Shown: piece by piece, positions 1 to 13,221 of the stretch
Layout of the letters: each line of letters opens with the position of its first letter
How positions within the stretch are numbered: the first letter of the stretch is position 1
NCBI GenBank assembly: GCA_902729315.2
Contig: LR746269.1
Span: 904,001 to 968,000 of the forward strand
DNA: 64,000 bases
Direction: 5' to 3'
From: Spirodela intermedia
Taxonomy: Eukaryota > Streptophyta > Magnoliopsida > Alismatales > Araceae
Notes under the pieces: model-generated
Seen by the model: only the letters and a program-made list of their open reading frames with translations
Told to the model about the DNA's origin: nothing
Databases searched by the model: none
Position numbers and translations under genes: made by a program

Positions 1-173
1 TAGAAAAGTCTCTGGAAAATCAATCTCCTTTATCTCGGTTACTCCAATTTTTTTTAAAGAATAATTCATATTTTTTAATGGAAAATCTGACTTTTTTTTG
101 GTTAATGATGAACTGATTATCTTCAATCTATTGGCTAACTGTCTGTAATGTTTCTTCCATTTGTGCTTTACAG

Positions 174-3100
174 GTGAAGGAGTGTACCTCAGCATTGCTA
201 CGTTTTGCAAAACAAACAAGTATACCTGTTCTTTTGGTATGCTGTCATCATGGCCCATTTTAATGCATTTTAGGTTTTTCAACGTGATCGGACTTCGAAA
301 ATCTTGTGTATGTCATATTAGATATTCAACCCTTTTACTTACGTAATATTAATGTCTGAATGTAATTAGCTTCAACGCAGCACCCGAGCCTTTTGTAGAA
401 ATCACACTTTCTTGCCTTGGTGGTTTTATATGTTATCCCAGATGTTGTCCTGTGCTCAGATTATAGTTTTTTGAGGTCTATGTTTGAGTCTTATATATCT
501 TTTCGTTTTCTTTAGATTGGGCATGTGACAAAAACTGGCGACATAGCAGGACCTCGTATATTGGAGCACATTGTGGATGTTGTTTTATACTTGGAGGTCA
601 GAACTGGTGCTTCACATTTTTTGATATGATCGCATTATTGCTAGAATTTTTACCTATTTTGAGATTTAAAACATGATCCTCTTACAATGGGCTGACAATT
701 TACATAACATAAGGTATTCACTTAGGGATATCTCAGTATATTAATCTTCCTTGGGTTATACATTGTGTGAATACAGTTTTTAATACGTTGTGCGAATGCT
801 TCAACTCTACCAGATTGAGGCATCGTATTCTTTACTTGATTTATCAGTTACATGGACTGAAAATGTCTATGATTTCATTAGGCTTTAAAAACAGCTACGT
901 TGTCATGGAATATATATTATGCTTCAAACTGAAGTCGAATTCCAATTTATTTTTTTTGATATGATGATTTAGCACTTTAGGCTATGTATCACGAGTATTT
1001 TTTTTTTCATTCCAAACTGTAGTTGCTTAAAATTTCCTGACCCGTTATTGATTTCTAACATCAGCTTTAATGGTTTGCGAATGTTGTAGGGAGAGAGGTG
1101 TTCATCTTATCGGTTGCTGCGATCTGTGAAGAATCGTTTCGGATCAACAGATGAGGTTTATTTATCACCGGAAGCTTTTTAATTTCCTAAGCTTGTTTTG
1201 CCTATGCTTTACTGTGTCACTGCATTTATGAAGGGGTTCGATGCTCGGTTGTGATTTTGAAAGCTGTCGGACTTCCTTTATTCATTATAGGTTGCATTAT
1301 CAGCAATAAAGAAACCTTGATACATGTCCTCCAACTAGAGCCTCTAAACTAATGAAAAAGGAAAATTTTCTTGCGTTCAAGCCTGAAATCTTAGTTTTCT
1401 CTCCTCCGTTTTTATGTGATGCATAATGTCTGCATCAATTTTGGATGATAATCCTTCTAAGCATGATGTTGTATGGCTTCTTTGTACATTCTGGGTATAG
1501 AAATAGATGTTGAAGGCAAACCAAACTAGTAGTAAGACCGGCCAAGATTTTTTGAAGGAGATTAAATAATAGATGGAATGATAAGTAGAAACTGAGGACC
1601 TTTCCAGATAGCAGAAGGCAATTTTGGACTAGTGGAGGTTAACAAAGATCGACCTAAATGAGATAGAATGATGGAGGTATGAGCTGGAGCATGTGAATAC
1701 GATTACTAATGATGCACATACAGAGGAATCGTAAAACTCTTGCAAGAGTTGGTTAAAGGTTCATCAAAAGGTAGCTACTTAATAATATAAAGGTCAATAG
1801 CAATATCTCTACATTCGGGGCGAAACAAGGTGTGATCTCAAAGATAACATTGCCACTTAAACATTGTCTCAAAGCTGTAGGGTCAAAAGAGTGGTCCTTT
1901 TTTATGTTGTTAGGTATCCAAGTAAAATACACTTGGCAAAACAATGGGAAAGTTTATCCTCCCCCATTCCTAGCACACGAATGAAAAAAAACACAACCAA
2001 AGGCTTAGTGGTGAAGGAAACATGGATGAATAAATATGGAAAAATTTCATTTGAGACCATGAAAATTGAACGAATAATGAGATAACTAAAGGTGAGAACG
2101 ACATCATCCCATAAATGTTTAGGAACTTCCATCTGTAACATTATTGTATGAGTATGTGCGCATGATGTACGATGAATGATTCTTTGAGAAGCACAATAAG
2201 TTGCGAATTCTTTGTATTGACCATGCATTATAATGCATGGTCAATACAAAAAACTCAAGTGTTGCCATTTCTTTGTGAAATATTCCAGAATGTGAAGAAC
2301 TTACATCTTCTCTCTTACAAATCAAGTTATCATACTTGTGAAGTCATCTGGTTACTCTGGTAGTCTAACAATGTCCTCGTACATCGTAATAGACTAATGT
2401 AAAAAGAGTAGATCTCTCTTTGAGAGTTCTAGAGGTAAAAAAAGACCAGTAGTAGCCTGACTCAAAAGCCTAGCATTAAAAAGATGTTGAGACACGGAAA
2501 TGGATTGCTTTGATTCTTAGACTGAGATCACTTAGTCGACTTTGCTAGTGAAGAGAGATTGAAGAATAAGGTATAGCTTTAATAAAAGCACGGGTGTGCT
2601 AAGCATCTAGTATTGTTTATACTACCTCTAAATTTTGCTTGTTGATTACGTGTAGAGAGTCTCTCTTTGGGGAACCTCCATATCAATATTCTCACCTCCA
2701 GTTGATGTGGTTTCCACTTATGGTACAAACACATTCATTTGTGATGATGCATAATGCTGTCTTAAGTAATCTTCTTCTTTTCTCCCATTTTTAACTCTAC
2801 ATGTTCCTCTCTAACAATGGTAATGACCAATCACGTAGACAGCCTTGTAGATCTCCTAGTTGACAGATCTCTTTTTCGCCTCCATAAAATTCTTTATTAA
2901 CCTTGGATACCACCCTACTTGCTCTTCCCATGCATGAAAGACCTTGAAAATAGCGATGGTGAAGGGATATTCAGATTTTTCATTAAAAGTTGGCGTCTCA
3001 GATCGTCTGTCCAGGCAAATAAATCTAGTGGTGTTCCTTTCAAGTGCTTTACCACTTTAGTTCGGATCCTGAATCTCTGTAAATAGAAAATTGGAAGATG

Positions 3101-4523
3101 GACAGTACATCCATGCCTGATGTAAGCTTCCATTTCAGGAGTAATCATTATTGCAGCTTATGACTCTTCTTTCAACTTCAACACAATCTTTCTCTAATCT
3201 TTTCAATGTAAGGCTTGTGTAGTGATCAGTATCCCTAGGTAAGAGATCGAATATTCCATGTTATTGCCCAGCACCATAGTTTACCTTAATTATTGATTTG
3301 TCTCTACCTTCAGGGATGCTGTCAAGCTCTTCTCACAGTTTAATGTGATGTGGAATGCTTTCTTTTAAAAATCCATTCATCCATACAGTGACATGCAACT
3401 CCACGGACAGGAACATAATAGCTTAATTTTTCTATCAGTTTGTACATACTCTAGGTCTCGTGGATATGACTAAAAGCTTCCACCAATTCAATGTCCTGTT
3501 CTGTCTGAGGTCTGTCCCACTGTGAATGTACTCCAAGATAGCCGAAAAGTGTGGAATGGGTAACTGTAATATGTGTTTGATTTTTATTATGTCTGTTTGA
3601 GAGAAGTTTCTTCTGTACTGGTTTAGATTTCATAAGCTGAGCTTCGTAGGTCAAAAATGATCTACATGTGAAACGTGTCTGGGGATTAAGCCATGTATTA
3701 TGAATTTGCAATGTTGGTAGGTAGTTGCCGCTTATCATTTACTTAACAAATCAAAGTTTACATATCTACTTTTTTTTAAAAATTAATACCACCTTATGAT
3801 CTCCGTTCAGAGATATTGAATGTTGCTTCGTGTGGATGTTCATGGTCATCTTGCTCAGTGAAAGGATTTTTCATTGTATACGACCGATTCACGCCTTAAA
3901 CCCTTCTTGAAGCTGTTCTCGCTTTCATTTTAATATGGCATGCTTGCTGATTCATAGTAATGACTCATTGAATCATCCTTTTTTACTTTAGCTTGGTGTA
4001 TTTGAAATGTCGGAATCTGGCCTACAAGCTGTCTTAAATCCAAGTGAGCTGTTTCTCAGCGAGAATCACCCTGGTTCGGAAGTTCTAGCCGGACTTGCAG
4101 TTTCTGTCATAGTAGATGGGTCTAGAACTTTTCTTCTAGAGATTCAGGTATTTCCTTCGTTTGTCCCACTTCCATGAAGTTTTACTTATGAAACCTACTA
4201 AAGTGCAAATAACTTGTATTTTTTAAAACCACACGACACTGGTATTGTTTTTGAAGAGCTTGTGGTGTTGAATTTTATCCGTTAATTCTTTGGTAGCAAT
4301 AATTTTGGTTGCGAGATTTGACTTGTTAATTATTGTTTCACCAGGGCATCTGGTGATTATAAGCCAAAGGAATCGAATTTTATGAAATTACTTTTATACT
4401 TAGCGTTACGTTTTCTCTTAGTAATACATGCATACAGCCTACCTCTGATTTCTAAAAATAGAAACTTCATTAAGAGAAAATCCTCATTAGTTGTTTCACT
4501 TGATAAGAGATATTTGATAAAGG

Positions 4524-4585
<62 letters not shown>

Positions 4586-6777
4586 ACAGTGGGTGTCAGA
4601 GGCATTGTTGTAGATGGCCTTTTACGGTATTATGTTGTGTCATTTACTATTTTATACTCTGAGTGGTTCCATTTTGATAAAAAAATTCGTGTGATTTTTG
4701 GATTTCTTGTATTAATTATTTATTTCACAAATCACAAGGCGAGTAAAACATATATTTTTTTTACATTTTATGTACAAAATATTTAATCCCCCACAAAAAA
4801 TGAGGATGGCACATTAAACATGTGATGTGAAACTTTAATTTTCTAAAATCACAGGTATTTAACATGAAACATTGAGTTTTGCTTTGAAATGAGCATAAAA
4901 GAGATATTTAGTTATTTGTTTCGGGTGACTCTTGAGTCAATCCATCACATTTCTGTCTCAAGTATTCCGGTTTGCCAAGTCTCGTCAGACCCTTGGAGGT
5001 CTTTGCCCCGCGTAGGCGATGATATTGAACAAGTCTTTATAACTTATTTCTAATTGCCCTTGCTTAAAAGTAGATTTGTGTTTATGTGTGCTAGTTCTTC
5101 AGTTGGTCATTTTCCGTTATGGTAGTAACTGAATGATGCCTTGATGTGAGTGTGGGCACCCGAAATTTCCAACCAATGATAGCAAGGAGCTAGTTTTCTA
5201 CATCTCCCTTAGAAGACATTCTCTTAGCCTTGTATTTTCCTAAATATTTCATGAAAAAATTTGTAACTCCTCTTATGAATTGTCAACGCCACTTGAATTT
5301 TACCTTCATTTCATCAATTTTCCTACCAGTTCTCTTTTGCTCCATGAAATTGTGTGACGCATTCAGTAATTCTCTGCAGGCTCTCTGTGCATCTGGATCA
5401 ACAGTTGTGAGACATATCAATGGGATCTCAGCTAACAGAGCTGACATGATTATTTCTGTGAGCATTTGTTTCCTCTCAGACCTTTTGGGAGATTTAGTCA
5501 ACGAAATGACCTTTCTTTCCTTAATTTACAACAACTATGCATTGGGGTTTCAAATGATTATTTGCTCAAAGCAGAGAAAGGGTGTACCCCATGGTATCAT
5601 GACCATCGTCATCTTCATCATCATTTTAGTAGCAGTGTTAAACCCTGAAGTTGAGACCTTAAAACATAGGATATTCTAAATTTTACATGTTGAGATTGGC
5701 ACAGGCTGGTTTCTTGTTTGCGTTCTTCTAGTTGTTCCTGACAGAATATTCTTATGGATAATTAAATCCCTATGAAGTTGCATTTCTAATCGACGGAATG
5801 CAACATTGATTTCTGACAAGTCCTTTTTAATCGTATATTGTGCTCAATACTTAGTTTTGTAAAAAATAAAAAAAATGGCTACTGTTGCTAGCAGCATAAG
5901 TATCATGATAATTCCGAAAATCAGTTTAATGATACAATTTTGTATCGTTTGCTATTTGTAAGGGATCGGATAATTTGCCACTGAACATAGCATTATGGAT
6001 CTTCTAAAGCCGTTCCTCTGATTCGGAAACCCTCCCCATTCGATAATTGACTCTTGGAATGGTTCAATTTCCTAGGTTCTAATGAGGCAGGCAGGTCTGA
6101 AACTCGAGAACACTGTAAGTTTTTTTTTCCTCCACAATTCTTTCATTTTCAGCGTGTTGTAATATTACTGATTCTTGTTGTGTGAGGCCTTTTATTTATT
6201 TATTTATTTATTTAGAAAATAGAGTTTAGTCTTATATCTTAAACTATCTACATTGCATATATGTCGAAGGGTTTTCTTCCTGGCATTCAGTGCTCAGTTC
6301 CTGATCTCTAGAACTGTGCACAGATGGAGGTGCAGACATTGTCTAGCACTTCAAACTCGAAGGTACCTGCAGATATCTTGACAATCTGCTTCGCTGATAG
6401 TTTTCTTTTTCTGAAAAGAAGAACATCACGTTTTTATGCTTCTGATGTCAATTTTTACTAGTCTTTAAAAGGAAAAAATGTCTGCATTTTTAAAAGCTTG
6501 GTGTATTGGAATTACTTCCATCTGAATTATCGAATTCATGCGCTCTCTATACGCATCACTTAATATGCCACCAAATCCAAAACGTTGTTCACCATCTGAT
6601 AGCTGACTGCTGGCGAGCCTCCTTGAAAGCTAGAACTGTGACCAGCAGGTGTGTTACCTTATGCAATCACATCCTGGAGCAAACATACCATTATGACACG
6701 TCTGGTTCTTATGACTGTTACTTGGTGGCTGAAACTTCTCCATTTGTTTTGAAATACTTTGCTCGATTGGTGCATCC

Positions 6778-6814
<37 letters not shown>

Positions 6815-7815
6815 TCATCGGGGGAGCATCGAACTCTAATCATTGTTCTCGTCTCCAGTCGATTTTTATAAATGTTGTCAGCGGATTTAAGTTGACGGAC
6901 ACTGCAGGAGATCTTGCATTGGCAGCAGCAATTTGCAGCAGGTACTTTGCATATAGTTTTCTTTCTCTTTATAATATTTGTAAATATTTTCCTGCTTCCC
7001 TTACTTTACTGAATCATCATCGAACGCCCTCGATGGTGGTCCTATTCTCATTGAACTGGTATAATCCTAACCGTTAGTTCTACTACTGCTCGCTGAGCTG
7101 CTCCTCTGGAAGTCAACGATTTCGGGAGTAAATCGATGCTCTTCATCTATAGTTTGACTAATAGATTTCATGGGGAATCTATCCCGAGTAGACCAATTGG
7201 TCAAGGCCTCAACTAAGGTCAACTAAACAGGCAGACAAATACAGCCCTAGCCGTAGTCTTAAGACCCAGTTGACCAATGGTGGCATTAGCCATTCTGGGC
7301 AAATATCTGATGAATGAAGGTCCTTGCCTAGATCGGATGGTAATATAATAGAAACCCTCCTCCATGACCTGGGCTACATCTTTTTGTAGGCTTTTTAAGT
7401 GGATCTCCAGCTGAAACTGATGTAGATGTAGGCATGCTCATCGGTAAGTAAGATTCTGTGGATGGCCTAGGGAGTGTTTACTCACTCACCAAAGTCAACA
7501 CCCTGCAGTGAGCTGGGCTAACTTGTTCTTCCAATTTGACCTTTGAGTAAGATCGAAACAGTGGGTCAACATGCCACGTAGCACCACCCACCCACCCCTT
7601 TCCCAGAAGGGAAGGGCGCAGTAGATGAGAACAAAAAACGCATCTAGGCTCTTTGTTTTGAGCCCTTACCCTCTCAAGCTCAATGTGGACACTACGTTTC
7701 TGATAAACTTCCAACCCCTTCCTTTTGGTCCAGCTTCTTGGAGTTCCCCCTCCCCAATGACGTCGCATTTATCGGGGAGGTCGGCCTCGGTGGCGAGCTC
7801 CGCACAGTAAGTATA

Positions 7816-7849
<34 letters not shown>

Positions 7850-8062
7850 CTACAGACACCATGGTTGACCTCCGTTGTTCTTGGAAAGGTACCGAGAATG
7901 GACAAGAGGGTGACGGCCGTCGCCAAATTAGGGTACAAAAAATGTGTGGTCCCCACTTCGGCGGAGAAGTCACTCTCGGGCCTCCACCTAGACATCGATA
8001 TCCTGGCGTGCGGTAACCTTACGGCAGTCATCAACAGGCTCTTCAGAGCACCAGACCCCTGA
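174..8062 (+). CDS. RADA: RadA/Sms-like DNA repair protein, organellar (5' end outside window)
   Basis: RecA-related ATPase that promotes branch migration of recombination intermediates; plant RADA acts in mitochondria and plastids (family knowledge). Exons seen: 174-236, 516-596, 1090-1155, 3992-4147, 5380-5457, 6076-6114, 6859-6941, 7734-7806 and 7889-8062 (TGA). All have AG/GT borders and phases that join without a break. The first visible exon reads [21 protein letters not shown], the next [18 protein letters not shown] (end of the RecA-like core). The third contains the RadA hallmark KNRFG. The remainder is the C-terminal Lon-protease-like domain ([15 protein letters not shown], then [20 protein letters not shown]). 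The N-terminal zinc finger, Walker A and any transit peptide lie left of position 1. Intron 3 (1156-3991) is large and holds a copia remnant. The gene is convergent with the phosphofructokinase gene, with 188 bp between the stops. Confidence 0.93.
1750..2330 (-). mobile_element. Decayed Ty1-copia integrase fragment in RADA intron 3
   Basis: On the minus strand several short frames read as copia integrase/post-integrase sequence: [19 protein letters not shown], then [15 protein letters not shown] and SYLI, then [10 protein letters not shown] and, in another frame, [14 protein letters not shown]. Compared with intact elements, the usual PQQNGVAERKNRHLLE stretch is missing between the first two blocks, and frames shift repeatedly. 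No LTRs or reverse transcriptase are seen nearby, so this is a dead fragment. The flanking intron sequence (about 1.3-1.75 kb and 2.35-3.9 kb) holds nothing else I can recognise; it may be further decayed element. Confidence 0.7.
2211..2250. repeat. Perfect 40-bp palindrome
   Basis: Two 20-base arms (tttgtattgaccatgcatta and its exact reverse complement) meet with no spacer. Similarity continues weakly beyond the arms. It lies at the edge of the copia fragment, so it may mark an inverted junction within the decayed element. Confidence 0.9.
4526..4588. repeat. Compound (CT)n(CA)n microsatellite
   Basis: About 17 CT units run directly into about 14 CA units in RADA intron 4. Short reading frames over it encode only Leu-Ser and Thr-His runs and are not genes. 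Confidence 0.95.
6780..6815. repeat. (ATT)n microsatellite
   Basis: About 12 tandem ATT/TTA units in RADA intron 6, just upstream of the exon that starts at 6859. Confidence 0.95.
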
Positions 8063-8250
8063 GGAACCCCCGACTCATACCAATGGGGCGCCATTTTTGT
8101 AAAGAACAAACACCTTGAAACCGCCACCCCATATGTTGCAAAAAAATGGGCGGTGGTGGTAACCAATGTGCACCGGCGAGTGAGGAGACCTCGGGGGCAT
8201 CTATACATCACATAACCCTGCCGTTGACCGGCCTCCAGATCCTCCGCGTT

Positions 8251-11200
8251 CTAGGGAATGAGGAAGCTCGGCTGATTCGTGGAGGAGAGCAACCTGGCCC
8301 ACATCCTATCGGTGATCACCACCTTCTTCTGACCCTCGGTCACCCTCTGCCAAATCAGTTAAAAAATAAAATAAAATAAAATAAATTCACTGTGGGCCGT
8401 TATTAAGGGAACTGATTGGTGGGCTAGTATGGGCCTGCGGTGGCTAGGCCCATGCTGTGAGACGCCCGTAGCCAAACTTTCGGCTATTGAACGGAAAAAG
8501 AAAAGAACTTACGTAGAAGGGTATGTAAGCGTGCCTCCCATTTACGGGCCCCACGGTGAAGCCCGTGTAGCCCGCCATCGCGCCGTGGATGGCGCTGTGA
8601 GCCAGCAGCGTGCAGTACACGTTGTCGGATGCGTTGCCTGGAACCGCCCGGACCATGTACGTTGGATCTGCGGCAGAATTATTCACAGAATTACCCCCTC
8701 ATTTAATGATATATATTTTTAATAATAATAATAAAAAGCGGGGGGTGTGAACCTATGTATTTCAGGTTTATGAAGATATTGGGCTTCTTAGCGAAGTGTT
8801 CCTGCAGAGAGGGAGTATTATATAAAAGAAATTGAATAGAAAAAAAGTCAACTGATGTAGATCACTGGGGAGGGGATGGGTTCGAGTTGACCTTTATCTT
8901 GTGGGAAAGCCAGAGTCCGACGTCATGGAGGAGCTTATTCCCAGAAGGATCCTTCACATCCGTTGACCGCATGCTCTCAGATACGAGATCCTGGCCTGCG
9001 CCCTCCGCCACAACGAGGACCATGTGGCCGTTTTCCTTGATCCGTCTCTCTATGAACTCGAAAAGCCCTCCCGGCCCTTCCAAGTAAAAGGGTGATTCTG
9101 GAATCAAGCAGCAGTCCTGCGGAAAGCACGAGTTTTTCTTCTTATTATATTATTAATCTGGTTGATTGGCCGGAGATAAATAACGAAAAGCATACCACGT
9201 CTCGGCTGGCAAGAGTAGCATACATTGCAATAAACCCTGGAGACAAAAAAAAAGAGGGGGCGAGAAATTAAAGTCAAATCTCTCTGCATTCTCTCTTTCT
9301 CTCTCTAGAAAACCAAAAATCCACACTCCATTTTCTAATTGCAGAAAAAAGAATTCAAAAGGTTCGAAAGTTATAGATAATAAGATTATAAAAAATTGTC
9401 AAAACCCATGTCAACCAAGAAAAACCAAGAGGGGGGTTGACTCATATTGAGGCTGAAGGTAGGTTTCGGCAAAGATGTCAGCGAGAGAACTATGTGATGA
9501 TCACGATGCTAACAATAAGTCAGACAGATGAGATACGAAACTCACCACTGTCGCGGCCCATCAGTTTCACAACACCTATCCCATTCTCGGTACTTTCAGC
9601 TTCAACATGTGCGGCATTAATGGCTCGCTGGGCCTCTTCAACGGCGGTATCAAAACCAAAGGACTTGTCAATAACCTGTAAAAGTGAATGAAAAAAAGTA
9701 ATGAAATGGAAATAGACTGCAAGATACTGATTAAGTACAAGTAGTTCCCATGGATAGTAAGTATCATAAGTATTCTTTCAAGTACCGTGATGTCATTATC
9801 AATGGTCTTGGGGATTCCAACAACAGAAACCTTCAGGCCACGTCTTTCAATTTCCTGTGTGGCCAGAGAAAAATAAAATAAATAAACAAAAATAAATAAA
9901 CACAGAGGCTTGGAACAGAGGTCATTTCTATCTTCCAACGACATTTTTCTTTCAATTTTTCTTTTTTTAAAAGTCCCTTGTAAGCATGGCTACCTCGAAG
10001 ATTACTGATGCCCCTTTCTGTGTCCCATCACCTCCAATTATATAGACCTGAAAGGCGGAATAAATAAAAATATGTAAATTATTTTTCTCATGAATAAGAG
10101 AAAATGGGGAAAATGGTATATTGTTCACACTACATTTACCTGGTTTATCCCACGATCTTGAATACTATCCACTATCTTCATGGTATCATGGCCACCTCGT
10201 GACGTGCCAAGGACTGTGCCCCCTCGTTTGTGGATATCATTGACAGATTTAGGTGTTAACGTAATGGTGTTGCGCGCATAAAAGCCCCTGTATCCTCCCT
10301 ACACGTGCCATAAATCCTATAAGTATCGTACACGACTTTTAACATCTGATTTCTTCACTAAGATGGAAAATAGTAAAGAAGAACATTAAAAATGATAAAG
10401 AATCGTCAAAGCATTTTACATACAATGAAATTGGAAAGCAAAGCTGCTGCTGCTGCTGCTGCTGCTGCTGTAAGAGCTACAGTTCTCTAGTTTAACACAA
10501 TACACATAGAATTTCAATACCGGTTCCATAACCATAGCCCACATACCCAGTCAAAACAAGTTGACTTCGACCTAATCCAACCTGTACCTTTTTCTTCTTT
10601 AGGTACAGTGTCAGTCATTGTGCTGGGGGACATGACATATCTCTTTTTTATTGACTAATTCAAAAAGGGAAACGAAATGAGAGCCAAGGATGACAAAGCA
10701 TAGAACCTTCATAATGCTAGCCTGTTAACCAAGGCCGTGACTTGGACGGTAGCCCATCGACAAGAAAATTATATATCGCATACATAGCGAAGATGGTGCG
10801 AAGGCAAACCAGAAGGCACCATTCTGCCCATTTATCTCAATTATTTAGTAATAATAAGAAGAAAACGAAGAAAACACAGAGTCAATTGAATTTCTAATAT
10901 TCTGATTCACCCAAAAGATACGAAGAACTCGTAAATATTTCTGTGGCATACAACATATTATTCGTCACACTGCGGTTTAGTAATACTTCTGGGAAGGGCT
11001 CCTGGCCCATATCGCAAAGAAACCTAGAGTATATTTAAATAAATTAATTTTTCACTTGGACATTTAGAACCCAGAAACTAACTAATTTGAAGACTTTTTT
11101 GGTGCAAAGATCACGTACCATAAGCCACCCTTCTGTCGATTCTTTCTTGGTCAACATCAGGGAGGATAATTACATGTGATGAATCGTAATGAAATGATGT

Positions 11201-13132
11201 TGATGATTTTAAATAGAAACGTAGCATCAAAATCTGGTAAAAATCTTTCACACTTTTCTTATATCTTTCTCTTGAGTAAACTGTAACTTATATTTCATCT
11301 CTGTTTTTCATCTAATTTTGGAAGGATTAAATGTATCAGGTGCTTGGAAGTTTCATCATTTGGCCATTTTCAAAAGACTAACTGCGTTCTAAACCCTTAG
11401 AGGTTACCCAATAAACGGCTTAGAAAGTCATATCCTCAAGGACAGGCAATATAATGGCTCTGCTAACGTAAATTTCCCAACTTCCGGATGAACATGAAAA
11501 TTTTATAAAAGTAATGTGTGGTACACTGGACCAAAACGAACTGCTCACCTCTATTCCCAGAACTTTGTGCACGCCGTACATGTAGGATAGTCCACAAACT
11601 ATTTCCCTGATCACGGTGTTAAGTCCAGGGCACAGGCCACCACATGTGACAATGCAAGCATGAACTTCATCTGATTCGAAGTACACCTAATAGAAAGAAC
11701 AAAGGAATAAGTTTACAAGAAAAATACGTTTTCCAGCACCAAAATACTAGAAATGCACCTTCTGCCGTGGACCAGCACGCCTGAAGTGAGTCCCTCTCGG
11801 GCTGGATATGTGAACCACAATCTGTAAAGAAAGGTGCAGAGCACAACAAATCAATGGATAACAACGCACAATAAATCAATACACAGATGCTCATGACTTC
11901 AGCGTTTCCCGCCATAAGTTTCGGCATTGAATTTTTTTTTTCATTAAACAGCCAATCAGAAATCAATCTCCAAAAGCGTAATTTCAAATGTTCAGTGACA
12001 TGAAAGTTACGATTTTTATGTAAGGGTCCAAAAATCCTTGGTGTGGATATTAAGGGTGTAAAAGTACAGTATATGTACCCGGAAAATATAAGCAGAAAAT
12101 TACTATAAAGTTGGTATTAATCCAAATTTGATTCCCCGATTATAGACGTATAAAAATTAGCATAAGTATCTACCTTCTGAGCGACGCTATCGTCATCATT
12201 GACGAAGTACTGCCTGTCAAACGCACGACTTAACCAGTTAGTCATTGAAGCATGAAGTAATTGCTAAGAATAAGTCAGCGCAAGTTTGTTGAACAAAGCT
12301 GAAAGAATTAAGCAATAGAAATAGCCTTACTTCACAACTGAATAGGATGGATTACTTTGCAATGGGTTTGGATGGGCCTGCGGAACAAAATGTAAATAAG
12401 TAGAATTCCTCAAGGAAATTTAGCAGAACGGAAGTCTTGGTGTTAATAAAGGATTAAAAAAATAACGGGGCATTCGTGATGGACAATTGCCACGAAAGCA
12501 GGAAAAAACACTGAAATACTGTCTCTCTTGGTCAAGCTATGCTGTTAGGTTCAACATCGAAACTGAACCACAAAGAGCAAACGGCGGACAAAAAAGAAAG
12601 TAACGATGGCCCCTATTAGAACTAGATAAATATCAATGACGGGTGCAATACGACGAAGGTTTCGAAGGATGACAACATCTATTTCAATGAATTAAGATAC
12701 AAGAAACAGCCATTGGAATGCACACACGATTCCACATCTCGGTTCAAAGCTAAGCCATCTAGCAAGCAGCATACCGAGAAACTGCGCCAAAAACGAAAGC
12801 AAAACAGAATCGACTAGCGCAGGAAGGATCATGAGAAAATTGCATCCAAAACTTACATGGAGATCTGCAATGTAATCCATTAAGTGCGGTACATCTTCGA
12901 GCACGTATCCGTTGTCCCCTGTGACAAGCTTCGAGAAGGGTTTCCCCTTGGACTCCATCCCTCTCCGGGATCTAAACTTCAGGTCGCCGCTCTGGGGAGA
13001 GCTCACTGCGACCTTGAGGGAGGGAGGGGGAGAGCCCCCGGTATTCAGCAGACGTTTCTCACTCGAACCGTCGGAATCGCAGTCCGCGCAGAAGATTGCC
13101 GTGGCGGCTGCTCTATGTGGCAAGGATCCCAT
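8251..13132 (-). CDS. PFK: ATP-dependent 6-phosphofructokinase (PFK3-like)
   Basis: Phosphorylates fructose 6-phosphate to fructose 1,6-bisphosphate in glycolysis, probably in the cytosol. Fourteen exons, transcribed leftward: 13132-12857, 12377-12331, 12213-12174, 11821-11759, 11686-11549, 10298-10140, 10047-9994, 9854-9786, 9675-9546, 9236-9196, 9116-8892, 8801-8753, 8667-8513, 8346-8251 (TAG). They give 513 aa, within the plant PFK range. Visible landmarks: [23 protein letters not shown] (GGDGT of ATP-PFKs, not GGDDS of PPi-PFKs), [54 protein letters not shown]. The ATG at 13132 gives a 58-residue extension before a second in-frame ATG at 12958 (MESKGK, then [10 protein letters not shown]). 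From memory of Arabidopsis PFK3, that second ATG matches the usual N-terminus better. The C-terminus is short, ending PSFLIP. Confidence 0.95.
10441..10470. repeat. (GCT)n microsatellite in PFK intron
   Basis: About nine GCT units inside intron 5 of the phosphofructokinase gene. They are not in a coding exon, so they do not give a poly-amino-acid tract. Confidence 0.9.
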
Positions 13133-13211
13133 CGAGGAGAACGGAGAGGGTTCCCTGCCGGTCGTGGGGGAGAAGAGACTGATTCGCTGCTGAACTTCTT
13201 GGAGGGGGACC

Positions 13212-13221
13212 CATTATATAG
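13212..13221 (-). promoter_or_regulatory. Putative TATA box of the PFK gene
   Basis: On the minus strand the motif CTATATAATG lies about 80 bp upstream of the ATG at 13132. This predicts transcription starting near 13185 and a leader of about 50 nt, which favours the longer PFK start. Inferred from motif and spacing only. Confidence 0.5.

Noticed and set aside
2915-3738. Minus-strand frames in RADA intron 3
   Set aside because: No recognisable protein blocks. Possibly more decayed retroelement, but not assignable.
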